DNA of 22,661 nt, from the IMG/VR virus record IMGVR_UViG_3300033388_002189, positions 1 through 22,661 of that record; one strand, 5' to 3'. A model generated the notes under the pieces. The model did no database searches. It saw only the letters and a program-made list of their open reading frames with translations, and was not told where the DNA came from. The translations under genes were made by a program, and so were the position numbers. This DNA comes from a virus. Below are positions 14,322 through 21,621 of this stretch, one piece after another (positions within the stretch are counted from its first letter, which is position 1; every line of letters starts with the position of its first letter).

Positions 14322-14964
14322 GAAGCGAACAATAAGACGCAGGAATACGCAGTTATCAGCTAATGTGCTGATAGGTATGCCTGTTCCCCAGAGTAAGAAC
14401 GTCAATCATGAAGCGGCTATGTTCTGTACTAAGGCGGTACAAAGGGGTATGGCGATAAGAACTATCTATTCCCGCACTTCTGAGGACGGTAGGAACGATA
14501 TTATAGATTTTTTCTTGAGACATAAGGAGTTTTCGCATTTATTCTTTCTTGATGCCGACACTGCACCGCCTGACTATGCGATTGAGAAATTGTTGAGTTT
14601 GAATAAACCGGTGATTGCTGGTCTTACGCCGATATATCGTCAGTCAAATAAAAAATGGCAGTGGTCGGCGGTAGTAAAAGACGGTGATAAATTGAAAAAA
14701 ATTAAGATTGACGAAAAGCCAAACAAACCTTTCAAGGCAGAGCGTGTTGGTGGTACTACTATTTTGATTAAAAGGTGTGTTTTAGAGAAGATTAAACCGC
14801 CTTATCAGGTAACAGTAAGAGATGACCTCGGCAAGGTTACACTGAGCGAGGATTTTTACTTCACAGATAAGATAAAAGCCGCGGGATTCGATTTATGGGT
14901 TGATCCGTCAATAGTTTGTAAGCATTTCCATACAGTAGATTTATTGGAGATGGCGAGAATATGA
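14314..14964 (+). CDS. Glycosyltransferase-like protein (GT-A, DxD)
   Basis: 217 residues from the ATG at 14314, with AAGGA upstream; an upstream in-frame GTG at 14230 would overlap the previous gene by 92 bases and is rejected. FFLDADTAPP gives the DxD motif (D80, D82). SEDFYFTDKIKAAGFDLWVD (E179, D180) is the ED-containing acceptor motif. VCKHFHT supplies the late metal-binding His. The N-terminus is strongly basic (KKRTIRRRN). Third member of the glycosyltransferase cassette. It could modify virion proteins or host surface glycans; sequence does not decide. Confidence 0.8.
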   Translation: MSKKRTIRRRNTQLSANVLIGMPVPQSKNVNHEAAMFCTKAVQRGMAIRTIYSRTSEDGRNDIIDFFLRHKEFSHLFFLDADTAPPDYAIEKLLSLNKPVIAGLTPIYRQSNKKWQWSAVVKDGDKLKKIKIDEKPNKPFKAERVGGTTILIKRCVLEKIKPPYQVTVRDDLGKVTLSEDFYFTDKIKAAGFDLWVDPSIVCKHFHTVDLLEMARI

Positions 14965-15134
14965 GTATAAAAACTAAAAAAGAAAAGACAATTACTCAAA
15001 TAGATAAATTTCTCGACAAACTCTTAACTAAGAGGCCGGATTTTTACGGTCAGATCGAGCTTAATTTTAATAATGGTAATGTTCCGAATATAAACGTGAA
15101 ATATTCAGAGAAATTTGATAAACTAAAAACATAG
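14961..15134 (+). CDS. 57-residue basic hypothetical protein
   Basis: A short ORF overlapping the previous stop (ATGA). The product has a Lys-rich start (MSIKTKKEKTITQIDKFLDK) and a short beta-type end (QIELNFNNGNVPNINVKYSE). Family not recognised. It is the last gene before the terminator at 15181. Its open frame, coupling and codon content like its neighbours support a real gene. Confidence 0.55.
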   Translation: MSIKTKKEKTITQIDKFLDKLLTKRPDFYGQIELNFNNGNVPNINVKYSEKFDKLKT

Positions 15135-15180
15135 CTCTTTTTAATAACTGAATAATTATTAGGGACAATCTGAAAAACAG

Positions 15181-15227
15181 AAGCCCTGTTTTGTGTGCAA
15201 TTAAGCGCATAGAGCAGGGCTTTTTTT
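15181..15227 (+). terminator. Strong intrinsic terminator
   Basis: AAGCCCTG (15181-15188) pairs with CAGGGCTT (15215-15222). Inside it TGTGC and GCGCA can pair (one G-U) around the loop AATTAA. Seven T's at 15221-15227 follow. It separates the terminase-portal-glycosyltransferase block from the capsid block. Confidence 0.85.
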
Positions 15228-15230
15228 ATT

Positions 15231-15248
15231 GCCTCTTGGCCAAGAGGC
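15231..15248. repeat. Perfect 18-bp palindrome
   Basis: GCCTCTTGGCCAAGAGGC is its own reverse complement and begins 4 bases after the terminator's T-run. With no loop it is better as a double-stranded protein site (operator-like) than as an RNA hairpin. Confidence 0.7.
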
Positions 15249-15256
15249 GGGCTTTC

Positions 15257-15331
15257 CGGTGAGCTGTATCACCGTTGTTTCGGCAAACTGCAAGCCGCAA
15301 ATTGCAGGAATCGCACTAAGTGACTCGGTGC
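15257..15331 (+). promoter_or_regulatory. Structured leader upstream of the scaffold gene, possible pseudoknot RNA
   Basis: CGGTGA (15257-15262) pairs with TCACCG (15269-15274). Next, CGGC (15281-15284) pairs with GCCG (15294-15297), and CTGCAA in its loop (15288-15293) pairs with TTGCAG (15302-15307). The linkers are AAA, none and CAAA, which satisfy H-type pseudoknot geometry. GCAC (15313-15316) can pair with GTGC (15328-15331). The segment is GC-richer than its flanks. No good promoter is visible in it. The scaffold ribosome site follows at 15340. Confidence 0.45.
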
Positions 15332-15353
15332 AGTAATGAAAAGGAGTAAAATT

Positions 15354-16118
15354 ATGGCTGTTAATGTAGATGAATTTGTAGACGAAGGTATGAAAGAGGC
15401 AGGAATAGAAACTGAGGTTACAGAGACCGAAGAGCCGGAAGTGAAAGAACCGGAAACAAAGGTCGAAGATACTACAGAGGAAACTCCGTCTGTTATGGAA
15501 AGTTTTTTAGATAGTGAGCCAGAAAAAAAGGCAGCTGAAAAAGAACCAACCATGGTACCAGTACATGTACTACAAGAAGAACGCCAGAGAAGAAGAGACG
15601 CAGAGGAAAAACTGAAAGGATTCTCTCAATCCCCTCCGGACGGGGCAAAGTTCGCAGTAGATGAGATTCTTGCAGGTGATGAGGATGATCTTTTGACAAG
15701 AGGCGAGGTTAAAAAACTCGTTTCAAGTCTGCAAAGAGCAAATCCCCAGAAATCCAATGCTGATATTGTAGAGCAGGTCAAGAGCATTATCGAACAAGAT
15801 AGGATGGCTTCACAGCTTCAACAGACAAGGCAGCTTGCTATTGCTTCTGAGAAAGAAGCTAAAGAGGCCAATGCCGACTTTGAAAAGGTAGTGAATACCG
15901 CAAAAAATCTTGGTCTGATAAATGACGTTGATCGCAAAAAGGCGTTTAGCTCAGCTAAACCGGCTCAGGTACTCTATGATATATCAAAAGCGAAACTCGA
16001 TGAGATTCGTTCTACTCTTGGTGTTTCAACTCCTACAGGAAAGCCAAAAAAAGAAGACAACAACAATGTTCCTTCGGACGATGACATTTTCAATGAGGTG
16101 TTTAGCTCCGAGGAGTAA
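15354..16118 (+). CDS. Capsid scaffolding protein
   Basis: 254 residues from the ATG at 15354, preceded 7 bases upstream by AAAGGAG; an in-frame ATG at 15336 lies before that site and is not used. The N-terminus is highly acidic (VTETEEPEVKEPETKVEDTT), the middle is charged helix with coiled-coil character (VLQEERQRRRDAEEKL, QLAIASEKEAKEANADFEKV), and the C-terminus is acidic (PSDDDIFNEVFSSEE). Composition and position directly before the coat gene match phage scaffolds, which template the procapsid and then leave. Length is normal. Confidence 0.82.
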   Translation: MAVNVDEFVDEGMKEAGIETEVTETEEPEVKEPETKVEDTTEETPSVMESFLDSEPEKKAAEKEPTMVPVHVLQEERQRRRDAEEKLKGFSQSPPDGAKFAVDEILAGDEDDLLTRGEVKKLVSSLQRANPQKSNADIVEQVKSIIEQDRMASQLQQTRQLAIASEKEAKEANADFEKVVNTAKNLGLINDVDRKKAFSSAKPAQVLYDISKAKLDEIRSTLGVSTPTGKPKKEDNNNVPSDDDIFNEVFSSEE

Positions 16119-16131
16119 GGAGTTTTAAGAA

Positions 16132-17313
16132 ATGGCAAATACTACTTTTTTGAGAGATTCGTCTAATACGAATTTCATTCCACAGAAATGGTCAGCGAAG
16201 TTGTTCAAACATGCGTTTGCAAACAACCCACTGGCTCCGTATATGGGTACCGGAAGTGATTCTGTTATCCAGATACAAAAAGATTTTCTAAAAGACAAAG
16301 GCGATAAGATGATTGTTGGTCTTCGTGCCCTGCTCGATGACAACGGTGAGACCGACAACGAGACTTATGAGGGTAACGAAGAAGCTCTGGTTTTCCACGA
16401 TATGAATTACCAGATTCATGAAAGAGGTCATTCTGTTCGCAAGGCCGGTAATATGACCGACCAGAGTTCAATCTTTAACCTCAGAAACGAGGCTAAACTG
16501 GCTCTTGGTGAGTGGTCTGCGATGAAACAGGCTTCCGATCTCATCACTGCCTTGTCAGGTCTGGCTAATGTGAGTTTCCCAGGCCATAGAACTGGTGAAC
16601 TTGAGACCAGTACAACTGGTAATTCTATCGCAACGATTGACCAAACGGCTATCGGTACGAAGAGTGCTACTTCTTTGAGGTACTTCTTCGGTGGCCAAAC
16701 AGCGGGTGGTACGCTTGAGCGTGTTGCTAACGATGCGGCAATCGACTCTTCTACTGACAACCTGTTTGGTACAAAGGTTATCTCCGCGGTCAAGCTGATG
16801 GCAGAAACCACCTTTAATACCTCAGGTGAGTTCCTGAGTCCTATCAGACCGGTTATGGTAGATGGCGAGAGGCTTTACCTGATGTTCATCAGTCCATATC
16901 AGGCAAAGAGTCTGAAAAACGAGACTGCATGGATTCAGGCTCAAAGAGATGCCGGTATCAGGGGTAAGAAGAACGCCCTGTTTACAGGTGCTTTGGGTAT
17001 CTGGGACGGCGTTGTTATCAAGGAAACACCTTGGTGTCATGTTCGTTACGGTATTAACGGTACAGCGAGAACAGAGTTCTTCGATTCTACAGGCGATGTC
17101 TGTGCTTCGGGTATCTATGTTGCTCGTGGTTTGTTCTGCGGTGCTCAAGCTGCGGTTATGGGTTACGGTAAAATGCCGTCATGGGTCGAAGAAGATTTTG
17201 ACTACAAGACTAAACTCGGTGTTCACACCGATATGATCTATGGTGTCAAAAAGACTGTTTTCAACTCCGTTGATTTCGGCTGTATTACTGTTGATACTGC
17301 GGTGAATTTGTAG
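16132..17313 (+). CDS. Major capsid protein, N4-gp56 family
   Basis: 393 residues. Family hallmarks are LFKHAFANNPLAPYMGTGSD (about 24-43), GDKMIVGLRALL (about 57-68) and YEGNEEAL (79-86), followed by IHERGHSVRKAGNMTDQSS. These match the N4-gp56 (DUF4043) coat family. Coat subunits of this HK97-like fold build the icosahedral head. AAGGAG lies 9 bases upstream of the ATG. GC content is higher than in the accessory block (34 G/C in 16681-16740), as expected of a strongly expressed gene. A strong hairpin terminator follows directly. Confidence 0.9.
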   Translation: MANTTFLRDSSNTNFIPQKWSAKLFKHAFANNPLAPYMGTGSDSVIQIQKDFLKDKGDKMIVGLRALLDDNGETDNETYEGNEEALVFHDMNYQIHERGHSVRKAGNMTDQSSIFNLRNEAKLALGEWSAMKQASDLITALSGLANVSFPGHRTGELETSTTGNSIATIDQTAIGTKSATSLRYFFGGQTAGGTLERVANDAAIDSSTDNLFGTKVISAVKLMAETTFNTSGEFLSPIRPVMVDGERLYLMFISPYQAKSLKNETAWIQAQRDAGIRGKKNALFTGALGIWDGVVIKETPWCHVRYGINGTARTEFFDSTGDVCASGIYVARGLFCGAQAAVMGYGKMPSWVEEDFDYKTKLGVHTDMIYGVKKTVFNSVDFGCITVDTAVNL

Positions 17314-17320
17314 TTTAATT

Positions 17321-17350
17321 GGGGGCGGGGAAACCTGCCCCCTTATTTTT
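17321..17350 (+). terminator. Terminator hairpin with GAAA tetraloop after the coat gene
   Basis: GGGGGC (17321-17326) pairs with GCCCCC (17337-17342). The stem extends inward by three pairs (one G-U) to a GAAA loop at 17330-17333, giving 9 pairs in all. TTATTTTTT follows. It should end most coat transcripts and shield their 3' end, with read-through supplying the tail genes. Confidence 0.85.
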
Positions 17351-17360
17351 TGGAGTTATT

Positions 17361-17948
17361 ATGACTTCCGGTGATATTTTAACAAGGGTAAACCAGATAA
17401 CCAAAAGGTCACTGACGGCGGCACAGTTCGAGGACTTTCTTTACGAGGCTCTGCTTCGTATCACAAGGCGAACATGCGATCTAAAAACATCAGCTACAGG
17501 AACATTATCCAGCACTAATTATATAGATAAACCGAGTAACTTTGTTGATGTTGATTCTTTTGTCGTTGATACTGATTTTGTCTTAAACCCTATTACATTT
17601 GACGAGTATCTAAGAGACAGGGTTCACGGTTACGTTGTCAAGGGTGATAAGATATATTACAGATACGAATCCGATACAGAGGATTATACACTTTATTATT
17701 CCTACGAGCATCCAAGCGACTTAACTACCATTCTCTTAGGTGAGAAATACAAGAGGGCAATTTATCGACTCTGTGCTTCGCTGGTTTATGAGGATTATGA
17801 GATTTACGACCGGATGGAAGAACAGATTGTTCTTTATGAGCGAGAAATGAAATGGCTCTCGATGGACGATGATGATCCTCCGCCTGTTGTCAAACCGCAT
17901 ACACTGGAAACCTGTCTAAATTCTAATCAGAAGGGATATAAATTATGA
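17361..17948 (+). CDS. Head-tail adaptor-like protein
   Basis: 195 residues from the ATG at 17361, with TTGGAG at 17350-17355; the open frame further upstream falls in the terminator. The N-terminus (SGDILTRVNQITKRSLTAAQ, FLYEALLRITRR) and the C-terminal helix (RAIYRLCASLVYEDYEIYDR, YEREMKWLS) match the helical adaptor proteins that bind under the portal (P22 gp4 or SU10-adaptor type). Position after the coat gene agrees. A run of acidic residues (DDDDPPP) precedes the tail. The stop overlaps the next gene by ATGA. Confidence 0.7.
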   Translation: MTSGDILTRVNQITKRSLTAAQFEDFLYEALLRITRRTCDLKTSATGTLSSTNYIDKPSNFVDVDSFVVDTDFVLNPITFDEYLRDRVHGYVVKGDKIYYRYESDTEDYTLYYSYEHPSDLTTILLGEKYKRAIYRLCASLVYEDYEIYDRMEEQIVLYEREMKWLSMDDDDPPPVVKPHTLETCLNSNQKGYKL

Positions 17949-18787
17949 GTACATACGATGTAAGTAAGCCTGAAGGTTCTTCTGACCCGAAGTTGGGCGA
18001 TGACGCTATAAGGACTCTTGCTGATGCTAATCAGGAGATAAACGATGTTGACCATTACTGGGAAAAGACCGGCAATCAGGTAACAGATGCCGACAAGGGT
18101 AAACACAGGCAGGTTCGCTTTGCGGAAAAACAAGACGATTCGACTTTAGACAATAATACTTTAGCTGTTTCAAACGGTACAACAAAGGACGAAAACGAGC
18201 TTGTCTATCAGAATACTGACGATGACCCTGTTCAGATAACAAAGGGCGGTAAGGTCAATATCAAAGAGGCAAATTCACTTGAAAACGATACATACCTGAC
18301 GGCAGAGAACGAAGCCGGTGATGGTGGTACGGTTAATTTGATTAAGGCTGGACGTAACGAAGCGGACGATGCCGATGTTGCAGTTGTTCCTGATGCAATA
18401 AGAACGGCAACAAATGCGGCACCGGCTGAGAATACAGGGATAGCCAATAAGAAGTATGTGGATGATCAGAGGAAATATTATAGCGGTGATTCAACACCTG
18501 CACCATTATCGTTTGATGAGTGGAAATATGAGGGTGGGGAAAGTGTCACAGAACCAAGTGGGCGAATAGTTAAATCTGGTTACAAGTCTTGCTCGTCTGG
18601 TGAGCAGACAGTTACTTTTGCAACTAAATTTCCAACTGGGATCGTGTCAGCTTTAGTGACACTTAAAGGTAGTGCGTCACATTACTCACAGACAATAATA
18701 AAGAACTATGATACCGAAGGGATAACAGTAATACAGCCAAACGAAGGAGGAGAAGAAGGGTTTACATGGTTTGCAATAGGATATTAA
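17945..18787 (+). CDS. Tail fibre protein with gp53-like C-terminal domain
   Basis: 280 residues. The N-terminal half (YDVSKPEGSSDPKLGDDAIR) is the start commonly seen in short phage fibres. A polar, Asn/Asp-rich shaft follows. The C-terminal about 80 residues (SCSSGEQTVTFATKFPTGIV, ending GFTWFAIGY) fit the gp53-like receptor-binding tip, with its closing AIGY. The fibre should attach to a host surface receptor. It lies between the adaptor and the large tail gene and is followed without a gap by the next ATG. No chaperone gene is adjacent. Confidence 0.78.
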   Translation: MSTYDVSKPEGSSDPKLGDDAIRTLADANQEINDVDHYWEKTGNQVTDADKGKHRQVRFAEKQDDSTLDNNTLAVSNGTTKDENELVYQNTDDDPVQITKGGKVNIKEANSLENDTYLTAENEAGDGGTVNLIKAGRNEADDADVAVVPDAIRTATNAAPAENTGIANKKYVDDQRKYYSGDSTPAPLSFDEWKYEGGESVTEPSGRIVKSGYKSCSSGEQTVTFATKFPTGIVSALVTLKGSASHYSQTIIKNYDTEGITVIQPNEGGEEGFTWFAIGY

Positions 18788-20608
18788 ATGAATAAATTCT
18801 CAATTTTATCTCCGTCACTCGGTCAGCGAGAAGATGCCCCAAACATCCTCTTGCGCAATGCCTTTACGCCTGAAAATAAGAACGTCCAGATATGGGACGG
18901 TGAGGTAAGAACGGCGAAGATGCGCAAAAAGGAGTTGTTGCGTGATGTTTATGCGATAACCAGTGTTGATACTTCTGGTGATACCTTGACAATAGCAGAT
19001 GACCAGTCGGCGGAGTTCACTACTGGCGATACGCTTTGTGCTTACAAACAGCCAGAAACTTCCGGTACGACAGGCGATTATACTACTTATGCCGTAACTT
19101 CTGTTAGTGTCTCAGGCGATACGACTATCGGTGTATCAGGTGATGTAATAGACTCTTATGACCATCTCTATAATACTGAATATGTTACAAGCAATGAGCC
19201 TACAAGTAAGGATTTCCGCAAGGTAGTTACTCCAGATGGCAATGAGATAATGCGTTATGAGCGGTTCATGCTGTCAAGTGAGACTGAGCGGTTACTTGCT
19301 TTTACCAAGACGCACGTCTATTACTGGCTTCCAAGTTTGACGATGTGGATAGAATTGTTCAGCGGTACAGAGTGTGAGTATTGGGACGCATGTCAGTACG
19401 GCGATTACATGGTAATGACCAATAATGAGGATAAGCCACAATACTGGGACGGCTCCGGGGCTTCTACATCTCCTATTGATACGGCAAGCGGTATTGAGGT
19501 TTCAAGCGGTCAGTATATCGAAAAGGCCGCCTTTATCGCTTCTTACGAAAATTACCTTATCGTTGGCGATGTTACCCTGTCAAATGGTACGAGATACCAG
19601 CATTATATCTACTGGTCTGCGATCGGCGAGGGAGTGGGAACAAGTACCGACTGGATGGGAAGTGATTCAGGAAACTCATACGTTGAGGGTGAGGGTGAGC
19701 TTACCGGTGGGTTTGGCAAGTGGGGAAGTTACCTGATAATATTCAAGCGGTGGAGTACGAGAAAGCTCTGGTTTACCGGCGGTTCTTTAGTATTCAATCA
19801 ATCGTCTCATAACCCATCTATTGGCTGTATCGCCCCGGGCAGTGTTATAAATGACGAGGACGGAAGATTATACTGGTACGCAACGGATAAATCGTTCAGG
19901 GAGGCTACACTTGGCCGTATCAGCCAGGGCGTAAAGAACACAGCAAGGGATATTAACCCAGAAGAAACAAAGACTATCAGGGCAACTTATATCATTGAAT
20001 ACGATGAGGTCTGCTGGGCAGTTCCGCATGGCAACTCGGCAACTGCGAATAATAAGGTTCTGGTCTATACAAACGGTAAGTGGATGGAAAAGGCGATTGC
20101 CGTTACCGCCTTTGGTGAATACAACCGTCAGGATTCTTATACTTGGGATACACTTCCCTTTGCTACATGGGACACATTTGGTTGGAACTCGTGGGATGAT
20201 GCAAGTGCTAACCCGGACTTCCCTGTCCAGCTGTGCGGTGATTCTGAGGGTCATACATACGAATTTAACGGGGCATATACAGACGATGACCAGAGTTATA
20301 CCAGTTATTTCACCTTGACAACTGACTTAGCTAATAAGGGTGCTTTGAGTATCTATAAGCGACTCTTGGGTATTTATGTCTATGTACGCAAAGAAAGCAC
20401 AGGATCGGCAACGCTTTACGTTAAGTGCGACAATGAGCAAGACTGGCGGAGTATGGGCGATATTGCCCTGACTGGTGATGAGGCTATTTTGCGAAAATTC
20501 TTAGCGGTAGATGAGCGGGCAAGGCATTTCCTTATAAAGTTAGAGACTGACAATAAATTCAGCTTTGCCGGAATGGAATTTGAATTTTTACCAAGTGGAG
20601 ATAGATAA
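18788..20608 (+). CDS. Large tail protein (hub/nozzle-like)
   Basis: 606 residues. It is rich in repeated Trp-containing beta blades (MWIELFSGTECEYWDACQYG, YWSAIGEGVGTSTDW, RLYWYATDKSFREATLGRIS, TWDTLPFATWDTFGWNSWDD), which suggests a propeller, with a C-terminal beta domain ending EFLPSGDR. Proteins of this size and make-up form the tail tube or nozzle under the adaptor in podoviruses, comparable in position with P22 gp10. AGGA lies 8 bases before the ATG. The assignment is by architecture and place, not by a specific motif. The stop overlaps the next ATG. Confidence 0.65.
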   Translation: MNKFSILSPSLGQREDAPNILLRNAFTPENKNVQIWDGEVRTAKMRKKELLRDVYAITSVDTSGDTLTIADDQSAEFTTGDTLCAYKQPETSGTTGDYTTYAVTSVSVSGDTTIGVSGDVIDSYDHLYNTEYVTSNEPTSKDFRKVVTPDGNEIMRYERFMLSSETERLLAFTKTHVYYWLPSLTMWIELFSGTECEYWDACQYGDYMVMTNNEDKPQYWDGSGASTSPIDTASGIEVSSGQYIEKAAFIASYENYLIVGDVTLSNGTRYQHYIYWSAIGEGVGTSTDWMGSDSGNSYVEGEGELTGGFGKWGSYLIIFKRWSTRKLWFTGGSLVFNQSSHNPSIGCIAPGSVINDEDGRLYWYATDKSFREATLGRISQGVKNTARDINPEETKTIRATYIIEYDEVCWAVPHGNSATANNKVLVYTNGKWMEKAIAVTAFGEYNRQDSYTWDTLPFATWDTFGWNSWDDASANPDFPVQLCGDSEGHTYEFNGAYTDDDQSYTSYFTLTTDLANKGALSIYKRLLGIYVYVRKESTGSATLYVKCDNEQDWRSMGDIALTGDEAILRKFLAVDERARHFLIKLETDNKFSFAGMEFEFLPSGDR

Positions 20609-20772
20609 TGAAATCACCAAAGGCATTACCTTTTGAGCAAGTGAATGTAACAACGCTGGAGGGTTTGATTAAGAAATTTAACGACTTTATAAAGGTCTCA
20701 GATGAGATGCACAGATTAAAGACAAGTGAAATAGAACAGATTGAGCAAAGGCTCGATGATGGAGGTCTATAA
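20608..20772 (+). CDS. 54-residue helical hypothetical protein
   Basis: A short ORF joining the large tail gene to the next gene by TAATG overlaps at both ends. After a short Pro-containing start the product is almost wholly charged helix (LEGLIKKFNDFIKVSDEMHR, SEIEQIEQRLDDGG), compatible with a coiled coil. Family not recognised. It may be a small structural or assembly factor coupled to the tail gene. Confidence 0.65.
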   Translation: MKSPKALPFEQVNVTTLEGLIKKFNDFIKVSDEMHRLKTSEIEQIEQRLDDGGL

Positions 20773-21599
20773 TGGGCTGGAAACTAATACCAAGTACGCC
20801 GGATCAGAACACTGCAAGAAGCTGGCTGATGGACAATTTACAAAAAGATTTGCAATTCCCTACTCAGGACATTGCAGAAATGACACCATTTCAGCAGGAG
20901 TTGCAAAGCTATCTTCAACAGTCAATGCCAGGTATGCAGCAGAACTACGAATTAAGTCAACAGCAATTACAGGACACTTTACAAGGTGGCTATAATCCGC
21001 AGGATTCGCCTTACTGGAAAGGCTACAGGCAGACAGCAAACCAGATGAAGGCTGATTCGCAGACCGATATAAGGCAACGCAGTCAATTAGGTGGTATGCT
21101 CAAGAGCTCACCATCAGCAAACGTGGAGGCAGATAGTAATCGCCAATATGACTCGATGATGTTAAGAGAGTTAGGACAACTCTACGAGAACGAGCGTAAC
21201 AAGATGTATAACGCCGCACAGGTATCGGGGCAAGTTACCAGTCAGCAGACACAGAACCTTGCGCAGGCCACAGCACTTGGTAACCTACCGAGAGAAATTG
21301 AGCAACAACAGAATGATGCAATGTACGAGGCAGCAATGCAGGAACTACTTGCACCATATCAATACCAATACAAACTCGCCGAGCCGATACTATCTGAGAC
21401 GAGATATTACTATAAGAGTAAAAGTAAGAGTGGTTTTAGTAGTGCATTAGGTGGTGCATTGGGTACTGGGTTAGGGATAGCAGGAGGTGCTTTACTTGGA
21501 GGTGCTTTACTTGGAGGGTCAGGTGGTCTTTGGGCAGGTGGTAATGCAGCACCTGGCCTTGGTGGAACATTAACATCTACAGGAACTATGTTTGCTTAA
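20772..21599 (+). CDS. Probable internal/ejection protein, Gln-rich with Gly-rich hydrophobic tail
   Basis: 275 residues. Residues 1-195 are Gln/Asn-rich helices (FQQELQSYLQQSMPGMQQNY, QQQLQDTLQGGYNPQDSPYW). The last 60 residues are Gly/Ala/Leu-rich (ALGGALGTGLGIAGGALLGG), compatible with insertion in a membrane. Proteins of this kind, placed after the tail genes of podoviruses, are usually internal virion proteins ejected with the DNA. A 15-bp tandem repeat encodes part of the tail. Role inferred. Confidence 0.6.
   Translation: MGWKLIPSTPDQNTARSWLMDNLQKDLQFPTQDIAEMTPFQQELQSYLQQSMPGMQQNYELSQQQLQDTLQGGYNPQDSPYWKGYRQTANQMKADSQTDIRQRSQLGGMLKSSPSANVEADSNRQYDSMMLRELGQLYENERNKMYNAAQVSGQVTSQQTQNLAQATALGNLPREIEQQQNDAMYEAAMQELLAPYQYQYKLAEPILSETRYYYKSKSKSGFSSALGGALGTGLGIAGGALLGGALLGGSGGLWAGGNAAPGLGGTLTSTGTMFA
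21483..21512 (+). repeat. 15-bp in-frame tandem repeat (x2)
   Basis: GGAGGTGCTTTACTT occurs twice without gap (21483-21497 and 21498-21512) and a third copy begins (GGAGGG). In frame it encodes repeated GALLG in the hydrophobic tail. Slippage could change copy number by five residues without a frameshift. Confidence 0.8.
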
Positions 21600-21621
21600 T
21601 AAAATTCAGGAGGCAAAAATA

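Noticed and set aside
15229-15335. tRNA gene in the leader before the scaffold
   Set aside because: No cloverleaf, T-arm GGTTCRA sequence or 7-bp acceptor stem can be formed.
16428-16811. Minus-strand ORF of 127 codons
   Set aside because: Shadow of the major capsid gene, which has strong family motifs on the + strand.
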